Shown: positions 45,506 through 57,060 of the stretch, piece by piece
Numbering within the stretch: position 1 is the first letter of the stretch
Layout of the letters: every line of letters starts with the position of its first letter
Assembly (NCBI GenBank): GCA_032622095.1
Contig: CP136061.1
Location: 94,361,345 to 94,425,344, forward strand
DNA length: 64,000 nucleotides
DNA from: Siphonodentalium dalli
Taxonomy: Eukaryota > Mollusca > Scaphopoda > Gadilida > Siphonodentaliidae
Direction: 5' to 3'
Made by a program: the position numbers and the translations under genes
The notes under the pieces: generated by a model
What the model saw: the letters and a program-made list of their open reading frames with translations, nothing else
Databases searched by the model: none
What the model was told of the DNA's origin: nothing

Positions 45506-46815
45506 AAAATAGGCACATGGTGTGTTGTATAGTCCCAAGCATGTTCTAAGGGCCAGCTCGGCTCGGCATGTTTCGGAGGCAATAAATATAACATTGCTAG
45601 TGTGCTATATCTCCTATATAAATAAACACAGTTCCAGTCCTCTCCATATGGTGAAATCACTAGTGAGCAATGAGGAGCTCCCCTTAAAATCATTCTAGGC
45701 GAGTGGCGAGTAGCTCTCCTACAAAATGTCGAGGCCAGTAGTATCCCAGCAGGAGATGCCGAAGGCATCTCCCGAAGGCCTGAGGGGGGATTACGGGAGG
45801 GGTCAGGGGGCCTCCCTCGGGAATTTTTAAATTAGATGAACAACACGTTATTATGTGACTTAAGTCACCGTAGTCATGTATCGACATCGACCATTTACTT
45901 CGAGCGTTTTTTTTTCTTTTTGACAGCAAATCAATCTAATGAATGGGTCATACTTTACCGGTATTTATGTAAAAATACTAGGGTTTCCAGTGGGATTTCA
46001 AGGAATGAGGGAACCAAGAACTGCAATATGAATTATTTCTATGTTAGTTACTATTTATGTATTTTGTTGTACTGATGTTACATTATTTATGTTGTATGCA
46101 GTTGTATACAGTTTTATATGTTATATCTCACTGTGACCACTCATGGCATACTTCCGGTATTCACTCAAAACACGCAGGTATCCTCTATGTATAATAAGTT
46201 TTTAAAAACCATGATAAACTATGAGAAAAGATGAGAATGGATTTTTTTTTCATTGCAATTTATTTCCTCGACCAAAACCGGGCCCACCCCATGGTTTCAA
46301 CTGTTAAAGGGAGAATTTGTGGACAAAAAATTAAAATATAGAGCCCCCCTCACGTGTATAAGGCTATAGCATGCACTACTATATGAATCTGATTGTTTCA
46401 CCCACCCACCCACCCGGTCCTTGTATCCTGTAATTTGTTTTCCGACCCCCCCCCCCCTGGTAAAAACGTAAAAAAAATTCCACTTTCGGTCGCCATTTTG
46501 GCGGCCATCTTGGACGGGGAGTTCCAATTTTGGCACATAAAGGTGGCGTTATGTCTTAGCTTCACCAAAATGTATGCATGTGTATACATATGACAAGATG
46601 TTCTCACTATAATTGCATCAAGATGACTTATAGGAAAATGGCAGCCATCTTGGACGTCATCTTGAATTACAAAAAATGCTCCAAGCGGATTTTAGCGGAT
46701 TTTGGATATGTTATAGAGGAGAGCTTCCTCTTCAAAATGGTATACAAACCAACTTAGTCCGAATTTTTTCTAGATTGACCCTAAAATTTGAGCTTATCGA
46801 CTAGACTAAAGACTA

Positions 46816-47134
46816 ATACGGTTGTTCCGTGGTGTTGAAGACGTCCAACGTTAATTTTACATTCGATAGCATTTCTTTGAATGAATGATTTGATATATTC
46901 ATCAATAACTGGTAATCCAAACGAAAATGACAGTAAACAATAATGCAATCACTTGTGGCCATGGTCAAATCAACGATGAATGGTACCAACCAGTGACCTT
47001 TTACATAAATTGGCGATAAATCGAACCATGTGGCTTTATAGTCCAAAATGAATTATCAGCAGTTTAAATTTGGTCTTAATATTACTACATCATACCATAT
47101 CGGTTTATCTCTACTTTAACGGAAAAACTTTTGG
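46816..47134. other. No gene or repeat recognised
   Basis: Short gap between the giant inverted repeat and the next MITE. Nothing seen. Confidence 0.5.
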
Positions 47135-47138
47135 TTAA

Positions 47139-47910
47139 AGGCCCATTTAATTTTCGAGTCACCGATTATTATTTTTTTATAGTGGCTTGATATACGTTTT
47201 TAATAACAATATATGCCATAAAATATGATTAAAATACTCTAATTGATCACCATTTGAAACGTCTGTGTCTCAGAAGATGCCCATAGAGAAATAGAAAATA
47301 TCTGAAATCTTAAAATCATTTTCCCCTGTTATGGCTCCCAGATTGCAACAGAGTTCAAACTGTAGTTTATTTTCAATGGAAGTGGAATAACTCTATATCT
47401 AAATATATAGAGTTATTCAACTTCCATTGAAAACTAGAATGCACTCCACTAGAGCTGCCTATACTTGCGCCCATCACACATTTGGCATGTTTTGTGGTGT
47501 CTTGCCAACAAGTTTGAACCACGGTGCTGGCCCCTCGTATGAGAGATCGATAACAAATCTGGATATCAAATTTCACTTCATCCATCGCTGAAATATTTGT
47601 GTGTACGGACAGAATATCTCTGTTATCTCCAGTTCATCTATTACACTAATGATGGTCTTAGTAATACCGTACGAGTTGTTTGACATATTTATAGAACAAT
47701 ATAGACAGCCAGCATAGACTGGCGCAAGTAATAATAGACTTTGTGTAGAATCTTCAGCACAGAACAGACGTCGGTTTCTCACCAAAAACAACATGTTAAC
47801 AGTTTATTACATCGAATAAATTGAAAATACAATGTTTTGGAGCTTCCTCTGTCAAATGGTATATAATATGGAATGTAATGAAATCTGGGGTTCGAAAATT
47901 AAGTGGGCCT
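47139..47910. mobile_element. TTAA-targeting MITE with AGGCCCAYTTAATTTTC ends, copy 2
   Basis: TTAA at 47135-47138 and 47911-47914 flanks ends that read inward AGGCCCATTTAATTTTCGAG and AGGCCCACTTAATTTTCGAA. A hairpin at about 47379-47442 ('tttcaatggaagtggaataa' and its inverse) lies inside. It is longer than copy 1 (405 bp); the extra ~370 bp lies at about 47445-47770 and is unrelated to copy 1. ORFs inside are chance. Confidence 0.85.
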
Positions 47911-47914
47911 TTAA

Positions 47915-48813
47915 TTGGAATTTGCAGCCGAGGAATGTATTCGTTGCTGAAAAATTACTCCTTTTTTACCGAACTATTTGTTTCAAAATTATCATTCAAA
48001 CGAATAGCACAAGAATACTTCACACGTTCCGGTCAAAGTAGGTAAAACAAACGCAAAATACTAATATACCGGTAAGACTTCAGATAATCATCAAATAGCT
48101 GTTTCCAATTTTTGCAGAGAATTAACACAAATGCCAGGGGGGGGGGGTCTGGACAAAATTGCAGACACGAGGCCCAAAACAAAATTTCAACCTCAATACC
48201 CCCACCACCCCTCTACTTGCGAAAACAGTATTTTTTTCATCGGCTAAATTTGGGACCCACCTCCTCGCTTATCCCATATTTGATACTTTTTAAAGCCCTT
48301 TTACTAATTTTTTTTATTAGGAATATCATCCCAAATGTATTCCTTGTTCACTGTCGTTTCCAATCCTGTTCCACTACCTAATGTACAAGTCACCAAACAC
48401 ATGAACCATGCAATAACACAAACGCGAGGAAGTGCCATTTGTTGACTATTATTCAATCTTTACCAGAGCGCACCAGCCATACCAAACTCCACGCAGCGCC
48501 CTCTCCGTTATCAATGCGATGGTACTTAGCGGACCGATACATCTATTTTTACTTATCGTCGGAACTATACTTAGTCACTTATTATCTTATTTTGACCATC
48601 AACAGTTTGCAATAATGGTAATTATTTCGTTATTGTTAAGAACTGAGCCAGACATAGACAAGTTTAATGCTAAAATATAAGAACTTAGAACATGTAAGAA
48701 ATTCTTACAAATGTCCTTGTGGCAGTGGTATCTCAGCGGAGCGATGAGAGATAACTCTGCCCGGAGTTTACAGTTTACAGTTATACTTCCTTTCTGAAAT
48801 GTTATCCCGCGTA
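47915..48813. other. No gene; one hAT-like terminus
   Basis: At 48135-48180 the sequence CAGGGGGGGGGGGTCTGG plus 'acaaaattgcagacacgagg' matches the left end of the element at 43677, but no right end was found before 48.8 kb. The ORF at 48432-48680 has two hydrophobic segments but no homology I recognise and is not called. Confidence 0.5.
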
Positions 48814-50200
48814 GGGTCTATTCTCATTGCACACGCGCGTGCGATTAATCGCAGCGTTTTTTAAGGTGCGTGTTAACATATTAACGCAGTGCGATTCGTG
48901 ATCAATTATCTTCCTCAATCAGCCACGTCCTATTCGTGACCAATCATTATTGCAATCAGCCTCGTCATTGAGATAGCCGTTACAGAGAATGGCATGGTTC
49001 ACTCGGTCACATATACTATCCGGGTACAGTCATTCTCATAACTGATGGGCGATAAAATAATAAATGTACGGGAAGGAAATGGCTTGGAAAGAAGTTTCCT
49101 ACGTATATAGCTAGCATCCGTGGTGATTTTTGTAGAATTCAATCGAATTATATTACCTGTCAGTCTCGCGCAAAACTGTACCCAACATTGTGAATATATA
49201 TATAGAGTGATAGTAATGTGCCGTTTAGCATGTGCGATCACTGATGATAAGCCGCCGAATGATGACAATCAAATTGAAATCAATCGCTCATGCGAACAGC
49301 GTCCTGGCGACAGAATGAGACCTTAAACGGTGCGTTTGTGACTCTTAAGGTCGAATTCTGAGTCCCATCACTTATTCTATTTGAATGGTGGTTCGTCAAT
49401 TATAAATTATAGTACCGCGTTGTCACTGTTGCCAGCGGCTATACAAATAAGCACTCGATGATGGGGGAGGGGGTCTGAAGAAAGAAAAAAACGTTCATAC
49501 ACAGGGTTAACATGAAAATCCCTCCCAACCATGGGTCTACCATCCTCCCTGCATGCAAATCTATTTGTTTTTCCTCCAACAAACTGGGGTCTCATCCCCT
49601 ATTTCCCCATAATTTGTACTGGATATCATGTTTGAGTACAACTGTTTTAAATGAGCTTTATTCAGAAAGACGATTTTTGTCAGACCTAATTCAACCACTT
49701 GAATCGTACACTTTTGATAATATTGAGTGATAATAACAATACTATACACAAAACTCCTGTAATCTGTGTTGTGTTCGTACTATATAGTGTTATGTTCGTT
49801 ACAAGCTGGAATAAAATATGCATATTTATGCCCAACTACATGGAATTGAACCCTCTATTTTTAATTATAATTAGCTAGATATAAATTGTGTCCTCAAAAC
49901 TTATGTCATTTTGATGGCACGGCTAGTTATACTCAAATTATACCTGAGTAAATCTAACTGAGGAAAATTAAAGTTAATATGTCACCATATATATGTGGTC
50001 ACCCCCAACCAAAAGTACTTTATCAGCCTCCAACCCACCCTAGCCCTGTGTATGAATGTGTTCGTCAGACCCCCACCCCTATTGGGGGACCACTTACTAG
50101 CAGTGGGAGGAAGGAATGCAATCGAACACACATATAGAGTCGCTCGACCTTAAAAAACGCTGCGATTAATCGCACGCGCGTGTGCAATGAGAATAGACCC
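48814..50200. mobile_element. 1.4-kb DNA element with ~55-bp TIRs
   Basis: The left TIR (48814-48866) and right TIR (50146-50200) are near-perfect inverted copies beginning GGGTCTATTCTCATTGC, then 'acacgcgcgtgcgattaat' and 'cgcagcgttttttaaggt'. The flanks share GTA outside GGGTCT (3 bp), or CGTAG if the TIR starts one base in. Nested at about 49463-50090 is a second inverted pair ('gggggtctga' with 'cattcatacacaggg'). No transposase is visible; short ORFs on both strands are unsupported. Superfamily not assigned. Confidence 0.85.
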
Positions 50201-50954
50201 GTAGCAAGGGAGGTCACACACAAAAGATTGAGTATGACAATTATTATCAATTTCAATTATGGATTTATCGATCAACACTGCCATCACAAAAGCCGCAACA
50301 GTAATATCTAAATATAGCAATATTGCATATGCTATTGTTAGACGTGACACATATGCCCAGTATAAATTTCAACAGAAGGCAACCATATGGAATTTCGGAA
50401 ACGAAACATGGAACCTGAAAGAAGTTTGTATACCATTTTATTCTAAGTGAGAAAACTTATTTCATACATGTATATTAAATTTCGTGTCACGCACCAATCC
50501 GTTGTAAACCAACGACCAGACATTTCGGTATATATGCACTGCTTGCTCAGGCGTTCGACCTCAGTTGATTCATTTATTGGACAAAGATATAATGATATGC
50601 GGAGGCGCTGTCACGTGTGTATAAGGAAAGACAAGAAGAAAACAATTAATGTTGGTTAAACACTTATACTGAATCAAAGTAAAGAAATGTTTGAACAATT
50701 ATTACTTTATTAACTCCAAAAATGGAGATGTGAATTTATTTTAAATTGTTAAATTACATATATTTTTTCAATTTCACCCGGCAAGTTCATATACATTATA
50801 TAGTATATGAAGAAATCTCAATTTAATAGCCCCATTCGCATTCACATGTAGACTTGGTATATAAATATATGTGGCACACATGTGGCACACATGATGGATG
50901 TATATGTTGAATTGTTTGGTGACTACATTCAGAGCACAATGCCTCCAAACATGG
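50201..50954. other. No gene recognised
   Basis: Overlapping short ORFs without motifs. 'tgtggcacacatg' is doubled at about 50870-50893. Confidence 0.45.
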
Positions 50955-51326
50955 AATATTTCTCCATTAAAGTCTTGATATTTTGTAAAGGAATGTTATC
51001 AGAATCACGGAATAATTCCCTTTAAACTTCCGAAACCGCTCAGGTGCCCAGCCTCACCTCGGAAAATTGTATATTTCTCTATTAAAGTCTTGATTTGGTA
51101 AAGGAACACTATCAAAATTACGAGATAATTGCCTTACAAACTTCAGAAATCACTCATGTGCATGTCCAAACTAACCTCATAAAATGGTATATATATCTAT
51201 TAAAGTCATGACATTTTGTAAAGGAGGGCTGTCAAAATTACGGAATATTTCCCTTACAAATTTAAGAAATCACTCAGTTGTCCAACCTCACCTCGGATAA
51301 TGGTATATTTCTCCATTAAAGTCTTA
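50955..51326 (+). repeat. ~118-bp tandem repeat, about three units
   Basis: Each unit runs 'tatatttctccattaaagtc', 'ttgtaaaggaa', 'cacggaataattccctt', 'cactcaggtgcc' and 'cctcacctcgga'. A fourth partial unit starts at 51303. It sits about 210 bp upstream of the CXC-type ORF. Confidence 0.9.
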
Positions 51327-51536
51327 AAGTGATAGTACTGTTATTTCTATATGAAATTATTCTCGCCCAGAATAATCGGATTGTCATGGTGGCGCGCGCA
51401 CCAGCAAACCCAGGCCTTCATCGTAAATCGGTGTTTAGATATTGCAAGCATTGGTCGAAGGGTCAAGGGTCAGAAAGACCAGAATGCATCATCGATCTAA
51501 AAATAATGCTGACGGACACGCATTAATAATATAAAA

Positions 51537-51725
51537 ATGGCGGAACGTTTAAAAAATAGATTTGGAAGCGATCCGGGGGCTGTTAATTGTTCATGCGGGA
51601 ATCTATGCGCGTGGAGGAAGTCGGCCACGTCTCGTTCGTTGCGGACATCGTGTCCCTGTTTGGATGCGGGGACATTTTGCAGCAGAGGCTGCAAATGTGG
51701 AACAAGCAAAATGAGCTGTCACTGA
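51537..51725 (+). CDS. Small cysteine-rich CXC (TSO1/tesmin-like) ORF, possibly partial or decayed
   Basis: A 62-codon ORF begins with ATG in a good animal start context (aaaaATGgcg). Its C-terminal half has SCPCLDAGTFCSRGCKC, which fits the core of the CXC domain (CxC-x(2)-AG-x-FCS-x(2)-CKC), a zinc-binding, DNA-contacting fold of TSO1/tesmin/LIN54-type proteins. An upstream pair, NCSCGNLC, adds three more cysteines. A full CRC protein has two such repeats, so this is partial. After the stop at 51723 the same frame stays open to about 51867 with a lysine-rich run and SSSEDDMPIVKMS, while another frame gives ENEDWQELEEERVDFVG. This suggests frame breaks or unspliced exon structure. The local GC rise (51370-51860) supports a real coding origin. 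It could be a first exon, a retro-copy relic or a mobile-element-associated protein. Confidence 0.45.
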   Translation: MAERLKNRFGSDPGAVNCSCGNLCAWRKSATSRSLRTSCPCLDAGTFCSRGCKCGTSKMSCH

Positions 51726-51873
51726 GTCAGTGAGTGTCAGAACCAGCCCAGGAAAATGAAGATTGGCAAGAACTTGAAGAAGAAAGGGTCGATTTTGTCG
51801 GCAGAACTTGGGTTGTCAAGTAGCGAAGACGATATGCCGATAGTGAAAATGTCGAAGATGTCGTCGTGAAAAA

Positions 51874-52364
51874 AAAAGAGGTAAAAAAATTGTATCACTC
51901 TTCGCTATAAAATTTAAATTGATATCCACACAAATTCCAACAGGCAATATTAAAAAAAATAATTTAGGCCTTACTCTTGTCGTCTTGAAGTTGAAGGTCT
52001 CGTTATTCACCATTCAAATAGTACTAGCAGTATATGTAGCATGTGCAGTGTTGCTGTTAGTACTAGTAGGCCTACCAAAAATAATAATAATACTGTAATA
52101 TTTTTCATGACCATGATTGTGGAAAATTTTCCCAGATTGAATAAATTACAGGCCCAAATAATAGTACTAGTAGGGGTGGATTTTTTTTTCCCACATTGAG
52201 TTTCCAAAAGTTATTCTCAGATGGGCTAGTTACTATCAACGGAAAATCAAATATATAAGTTCTCTAATTGATTAACAGTATTTTATCTGCACAATACATG
52301 TAAGTCCATAATTTTGAGGCGAAGTTGATCGGAAGTGGGCAACTATGGGAGGCCCTTTTCACAT
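51874..52364. other. No gene recognised
   Basis: AT-rich sequence with three local 'agtactagtagg' repeats near 52020-52175. No coding signal continuing from the CXC ORF was identified. Confidence 0.45.
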
Positions 52365-54545
52365 TTATTATTTATTTGCGCTTAAGCGCAAATCATTTGC
52401 ACTTAAGCATAAAACAATTTGCCCTTAAGCACAAATCATTTGCACTAAAGCGCAAATATGTGTCTATCAATTTATTTGCTCTTAAAGCGCAAATCATTCA
52501 AGTTTGCGGTTAAGCGCAAATACCTAGCACTCCCTTACTTCCCTCTGATTGTGAATGATTGAGTCCATCTCATAGTAAATTATGATGGGCCCATAGTAAT
52601 AGCCCCATATAGACTCGAAGTTGAAGAAAAAACATATATCCATGTCAGCATCTCTGTCCCTGGTGTCCCAGGAATTGGTGTCTCACTCCCAGAGCTCTAG
52701 TATATTTTATTAAAGGGATATCTCCTGCACAGATATATACCATTTCCATGGCCATAAAAAGGGAATTAAGGGTTACTACTATCTAACTTACCCATAAATT
52801 ATTGGCATCACCTGGTGTATCAACTAGCAACACAAGAGGAGCATTGGGCTAATTTTAACCTGTTTTAATTAGCCTGAGTACTCAACAGTCAACTGTGAGT
52901 GTGTGTTCAACAAGGATAATCCCTAATTACATATTATCAGCATCCATCTATCCAAAGACTTTATGTCTCCTTCCCGGAACTCTGGTAATTTTTTGTATTA
53001 TGTTTTTTAATGTATTATTGCACAGATTTGGGCCCTTACTATGGTCATATACTATAGCATGCATGTGGTGTCACTGCATGAGGGCTTGCTTACCTCATAT
53101 GGTTTACTTATTGACTTAAATCAGAGGAAATAACCCTATTTTCATATTATCAGCATCCCTGTCAAAAAAGATTGGTGTCTCATTCCTGGAGCTTTGGTGT
53201 CTCAGTCCTCGAGCTCTAGTTCTTTTTATTGCACAAATCTATAGTATTGCCATGGTCATATAGTTCCACCGAGGGCTTGCTTCCCTCATATGGTGCCTGT
53301 ATACTCGAAAATTGAGGAAAATCAAAGTCGCCCCGACTAATACAGAATAACTAATATATACTGAAGATATTATAATGCTATCACGAGTCGCTCCAACTAA
53401 AACAGAAGGTGATACTATTGCGAGTCAGCCATTTTGATAAAGAAGTTGGGCTAGCTCCCTACCCATCCAAACCAATGAAACCAAGAGGTGATATGTCAAT
53501 AGGAGTTAATCTAAGTTATGGAGAAACCTATTTATTCACCAGGGGTGTTTAGTTACCTATAACCATGAATTGCGCATAAGCGCAATGATTGCACTGAAGC
53601 GTAATTATTTGCGGTTAAGCGTAATTAATTGCACTTAAGCACAATTGATTATGCTCAAGTGTTAAGTGCAATTGATTGTGCTTAAGCACAATTAATTATT
53701 AAATGTGAATTTTGCCTCCCATACATTTAAGCATAAATCAAATTCCAGATCTCAAAACTCCCCTGGGGCTGAAATTATGGGCGGGGGGGGGGGGGGGGTG
53801 GGGGCTTTCATATTTATATTTATTTGCAAATATTTGCACTTAAGCATAAATCATTTGCACTCAAGTACAAATATGCGTCTAACAATTAAATACCAAACTT
53901 GCTCTCCCTTACTTCCCTCTGATTGTGACTGATTTGAGTCAATCTCATAGTATATTATCATGGGCCCAAAGTAGTAGCCCCACACACTCAATAGTTGAAG
54001 AAAATTTCTGTCCCTCGTGTCCTAATAAGTGCCTCACTCCCAGAGCTGTAGTATATTTTATTAAAGGGACATCTCCTGCACAGATATATACCATTTCCAT
54101 GGCCGTAAATAGGCAATTAGGGGTTACTGGGGGTTTGCTTCCCTAATATATGGTGTACTTAATTGACTTGAAATAGGGGGAAAACCCCTATTTTCATAAT
54201 ATCAGCATCCCTGTCCCCAAGAATTTGTGCCTCCATCCCTGAGATATAGTATTTTTATAAAAGAGACATATCCTGCACAGATCTATACCATCCCATGGTC
54301 ATAAAACATCTTGGGGTTACTGGGGGATTGTTTCCATCATATGGTGGGTCTATATAAACTTTATTGATGTGTTTAGGCCTGTGCCATTTGAAATTAATTC
54401 ATGGGGGAATCAATGTTTTGAGCTTAAGCGTAAATAAATAATAAATGTGAAAATGCTTGAGGAATGAGGGTAAATAAAATATGCTTAAGTGTAGATCAAT
54501 TATACCTAAATGTAAATTAGTTATGCTTATACATAAATAATTACA
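52365..54545. repeat. Clusters of GCTTAAGC-centred palindromic motif
   Basis: Variants of ATTTGC(G/A)CTTAAG(C/T)GCAAAT occur in runs at about 52375-52520, 53570-53700, 53830-53880 and 54420-54540. The perfect dyad TTTGCGCTTAAGCGCAAAT is at 52374-52392. Spacing is short and irregular (about 15-25 bp), with AT filler. Similar runs recur at 62.2-63.15 kb. No known element was recognised. Confidence 0.8.
52545..54330 (+). repeat. Degenerate ~600-bp to 1.3-kb duplication
   Basis: 52545-52790 and 53918-54130 match closely ('cttccctctgattgtga', 'atcatgggccca'-type, 'cactcccagagctctagtat', 'cctgcacagatatataccat'). Weaker modules with 'catattatcagcatcc' occur at about 52933, 53140 and 54198. The duplicated block includes the flanking GCTTAAGC motif runs, so they spread together. 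Confidence 0.8.
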
Positions 54546-56954
54546 CTCCCATAGAGCTCCCCTCAAGCTGAAATTGATGCAACCACATATATTGTCTGCA
54601 TACCAGTAGAATCTTTCAATGGCAGATATTATATACCGGGGGGGGGGGCTTAGTGCAGCGGAGATGACATTAATCTATGTCTTTTTGCATATGGGACGGT
54701 GGGGTGAAAAAATTCCTTCACCACACTATTACAAAAGAACCTTCCAGAAACGTAAAACTTAAATAAATAAACTTGTCTTGATGTCGCTAATGCATAGATC
54801 ATTGTGTGAATGGAAAATGAGCGAGCAACTGACATTAAATGTCACTATCAACGGATAGAAAGTATCTGACTATCAATGGGTAAAAAATATCTGTCATCAG
54901 TGCATCAAGCCAATCAGTGAATTATTTGCTTCTCTATCAACTAAGATGATCTCTGGCAAGACCTAAAGTATCCAAGTCTGATAGAGTGATGTGACTATGT
55001 TTATTTCCATCAAAACAGCTTCTGAAACAGGTTAAACTGTTATCTGAACTAAATGAGATAGATCATTCCCAGTCATATGACTAATATCAGTACAGCTTTA
55101 TTCAGTTTTGAACAAAATTTAGTGAAATTTGGGAGGTGGGTGTAAACAAATTGGGAGTTAAAAACATATTGGTTTTGCAGGTTTGGTGGTGATTGGTCCC
55201 CGAAAATGCCAGATGCAAAAATAAATTCATTCCTTCCTGCAAATTTTTGACTACCCCCATCCCCCTGCTCCACCTACAATCTTGGCATCAGCTTATACCA
55301 TTATACCTGAGGTAACATAGCCGAAGAACCCAATCATGCTTCAGGATAAGCTAATTTATTGTGCTGCATAAATCATATATGCTAAGCATAGTCAGTTAAT
55401 AAATGTTAACACATCCTCCAATAAAGGGGTTTCAGGTTTTAATTTTCCAACAATTGGAAAGATATAGGTACCAGTTGAAAAAAAATTCCAGAGTATATGC
55501 AAAGTTAATGCACATTTACTGATATAAGCTAATTATGATAAAACAATTCAATTAAGCTTTAAGCATAAATATATTGCTCTGAAGTATCATTGTATTTATG
55601 GTAAAATCATAATTCAGTTACCCTTAAGTTGGCCTTAACCACCATTGTTTGTTTTACCTCTCTCACCTTGGATAAAATGGTATGACATAAATGGTATCAG
55701 TGTGTGGAGCCTTCCCCTATTAGTTGACTCAAAGACTGAGATACTACTATGTCAAAGGTTTCAACTTGAGCGGAATTCTGAAAGAGCATGTCTGAACTAT
55801 GTGTGAGTGAATTGTGCTTCAGTCTAATTCATGAGAATGGATTACTCTTATTAAGCGAACCATTATTTCGCTTAAGACAGCCAAGGGTATAATAAGTGAC
55901 GGCATTGCCCACCCTGATACCATTTATGTCATACCATTTTATCAGCTAATACTGGTAAATGTGAATTCGGGTCCCACATACTCTAGGAATACACACACCG
56001 CTGCACACTGTGGGTCAAATATAGACAAATTTTGACAAAAATCAGCTCAAATAAGGTTGAAAACAGACATTTCTCTAAATATCAGTCATGTGACAAATGT
56101 TCAGGTTGCTACATGTACCAATTATTATTGTTGCAACACATGCCGAAATAAATTTATGAACTAAAAAGATCTTAAATCAGTTTGAAAATAAGCATAAGTC
56201 TAGTAGATCTGAAATGGCTGAAACCCAAACATGGCTGATGAATCTTAAATACATGAAAATATTTAGGGTTATGTTAATTAGCCTTGATAATAGTGCAAGG
56301 TTACCTCTAAAGTGCACATAATTTATCTGATCATTGTGCGAGTATAAACAAAAGTTTAAACTTTTTTCAACATATAATGAATTTCCCTTTCAAAATATAG
56401 TCCATATATCAATGTATATGGATTTCTGTGTTTTTTCCCTTTCAAATTTCATGTGAACTCTATTATTCTGATTTATATGCAACTGTGCATGGATGCACTG
56501 GAAGCCCTTGTGGCAGATATTTTTGTATCTGTATTTCTGGCATGGGGGGTGTCCTAGGCATTGATTGAACCATAATTTGTGTGAATAAATGGTTGCTATG
56601 GCTCCCTAATGTTCTCGTCTTGTGGGTAGAGTTTGAAAAATCTTTAAAAATGAGGTCCTGTCCCATCATGTATGGTCATAGAATGGTGCACTGGACCTAA
56701 ATCATGAATATGTTAGATTAACACAACTGATAGTTGTTTTAAATACCACTTCCTGGTCACAAATGCTTGAAACATATGTTTTGTGCCCATGCTTTAAACC
56801 AGCAAGGACCATGACTGGTAAATATAATGTTTAATTAGGTGAATAGCTATTGGACTCACAGAGAGTGATAATTTGATGGATTTCACAAGTCGCAGTATCA
56901 GCATAATAAGTTGTGAACTTGTGAGGCAGATGTTGGGTTAAATTAGCCAAGTTA
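54546..56954. other. No gene recognised
   Basis: AT-rich, unique-looking sequence. A G run of ~10 bp lies near 54640-54649. One 'tgcttaagt'-type variant of the dispersed motif occurs near 55550-55630. ORFs are short and lack motifs. Confidence 0.45.
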
Positions 56955-57060
56955 TACAGTAATGCCCTAAGTAATCGACCTCTTAACCAAAGCAGAAGTA
57001 TGGGTAACATTTCAGGATTTAGTCATGTGGCTTGTTGCCATTCATCAGAAAGCTCTCCCC
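56955..57060 (+). repeat. Single-copy relative of the 58951 hairpin
   Basis: 'cagtaatgcccta', 'gtaatcgacctcttaacc', 'aaagcagaagtatgggtaac' and 'tttcaggatttagtc' match the hairpin arms at 58951-59125 in order, with 'cttgttgccattcat' matching its loop. Here it is present once, not inverted. Confidence 0.85.

Larger units (their letters stand above)
43677..46459. mobile_element. 2.8-kb hAT-like insertion inside the right palindrome arm
   Basis: The left end CAGGGGGGGGGGGGTCAGG and the right end, read inward, CAGGGGGGGGGGGTCGGAAA are inverted repeats continuing through 'aattac' and 'gatacaagg' (about 38 bp). The flanks share 'gtaaaaa' (7 bp, close to the 8 bp expected for hAT). The uninterrupted left arm near 39945-39970 supplies the pre-insertion sequence. 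The interior holds a 55-bp doublet (43745-43845), two opposite SINEs and a GC-rich patch at 45110-45230. No transposase remains. Confidence 0.8.
39605..46815. mobile_element. Giant inverted repeat (foldback-type), arms ~1.0-1.3 kb, minisatellite loop
   Basis: The left arm (about 39605-40925) is the imperfect reverse complement of the right arm (about 42690-43676 plus 46460-46815). Shared blocks include 'ggactaagttggtttgtata', 'ccgatcactcaaaaattc', 'gcaaccgcttaca' and 'gatgctaatgggccagagta'. The arms carry several 'aagatggc(g/c)gcc' motifs. The loop is a 40-50-bp minisatellite. The right arm is split by a hAT-like insertion at 43677-46459. Conserved-looking ORFs in both arms (40032-40409 and 43218-43409) reflect the shared repeat; differences include indels, so coding is not supported. 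Long-armed foldback elements are a known class, but this family was not recognised. Confidence 0.85.

Noticed and set aside
52365-53880. CRISPR-like array of short palindromic repeats
   Set aside because: Repeats are irregular in length and spacing, spacers are not unique fixed-length segments, and the context is eukaryotic with no cas genes.
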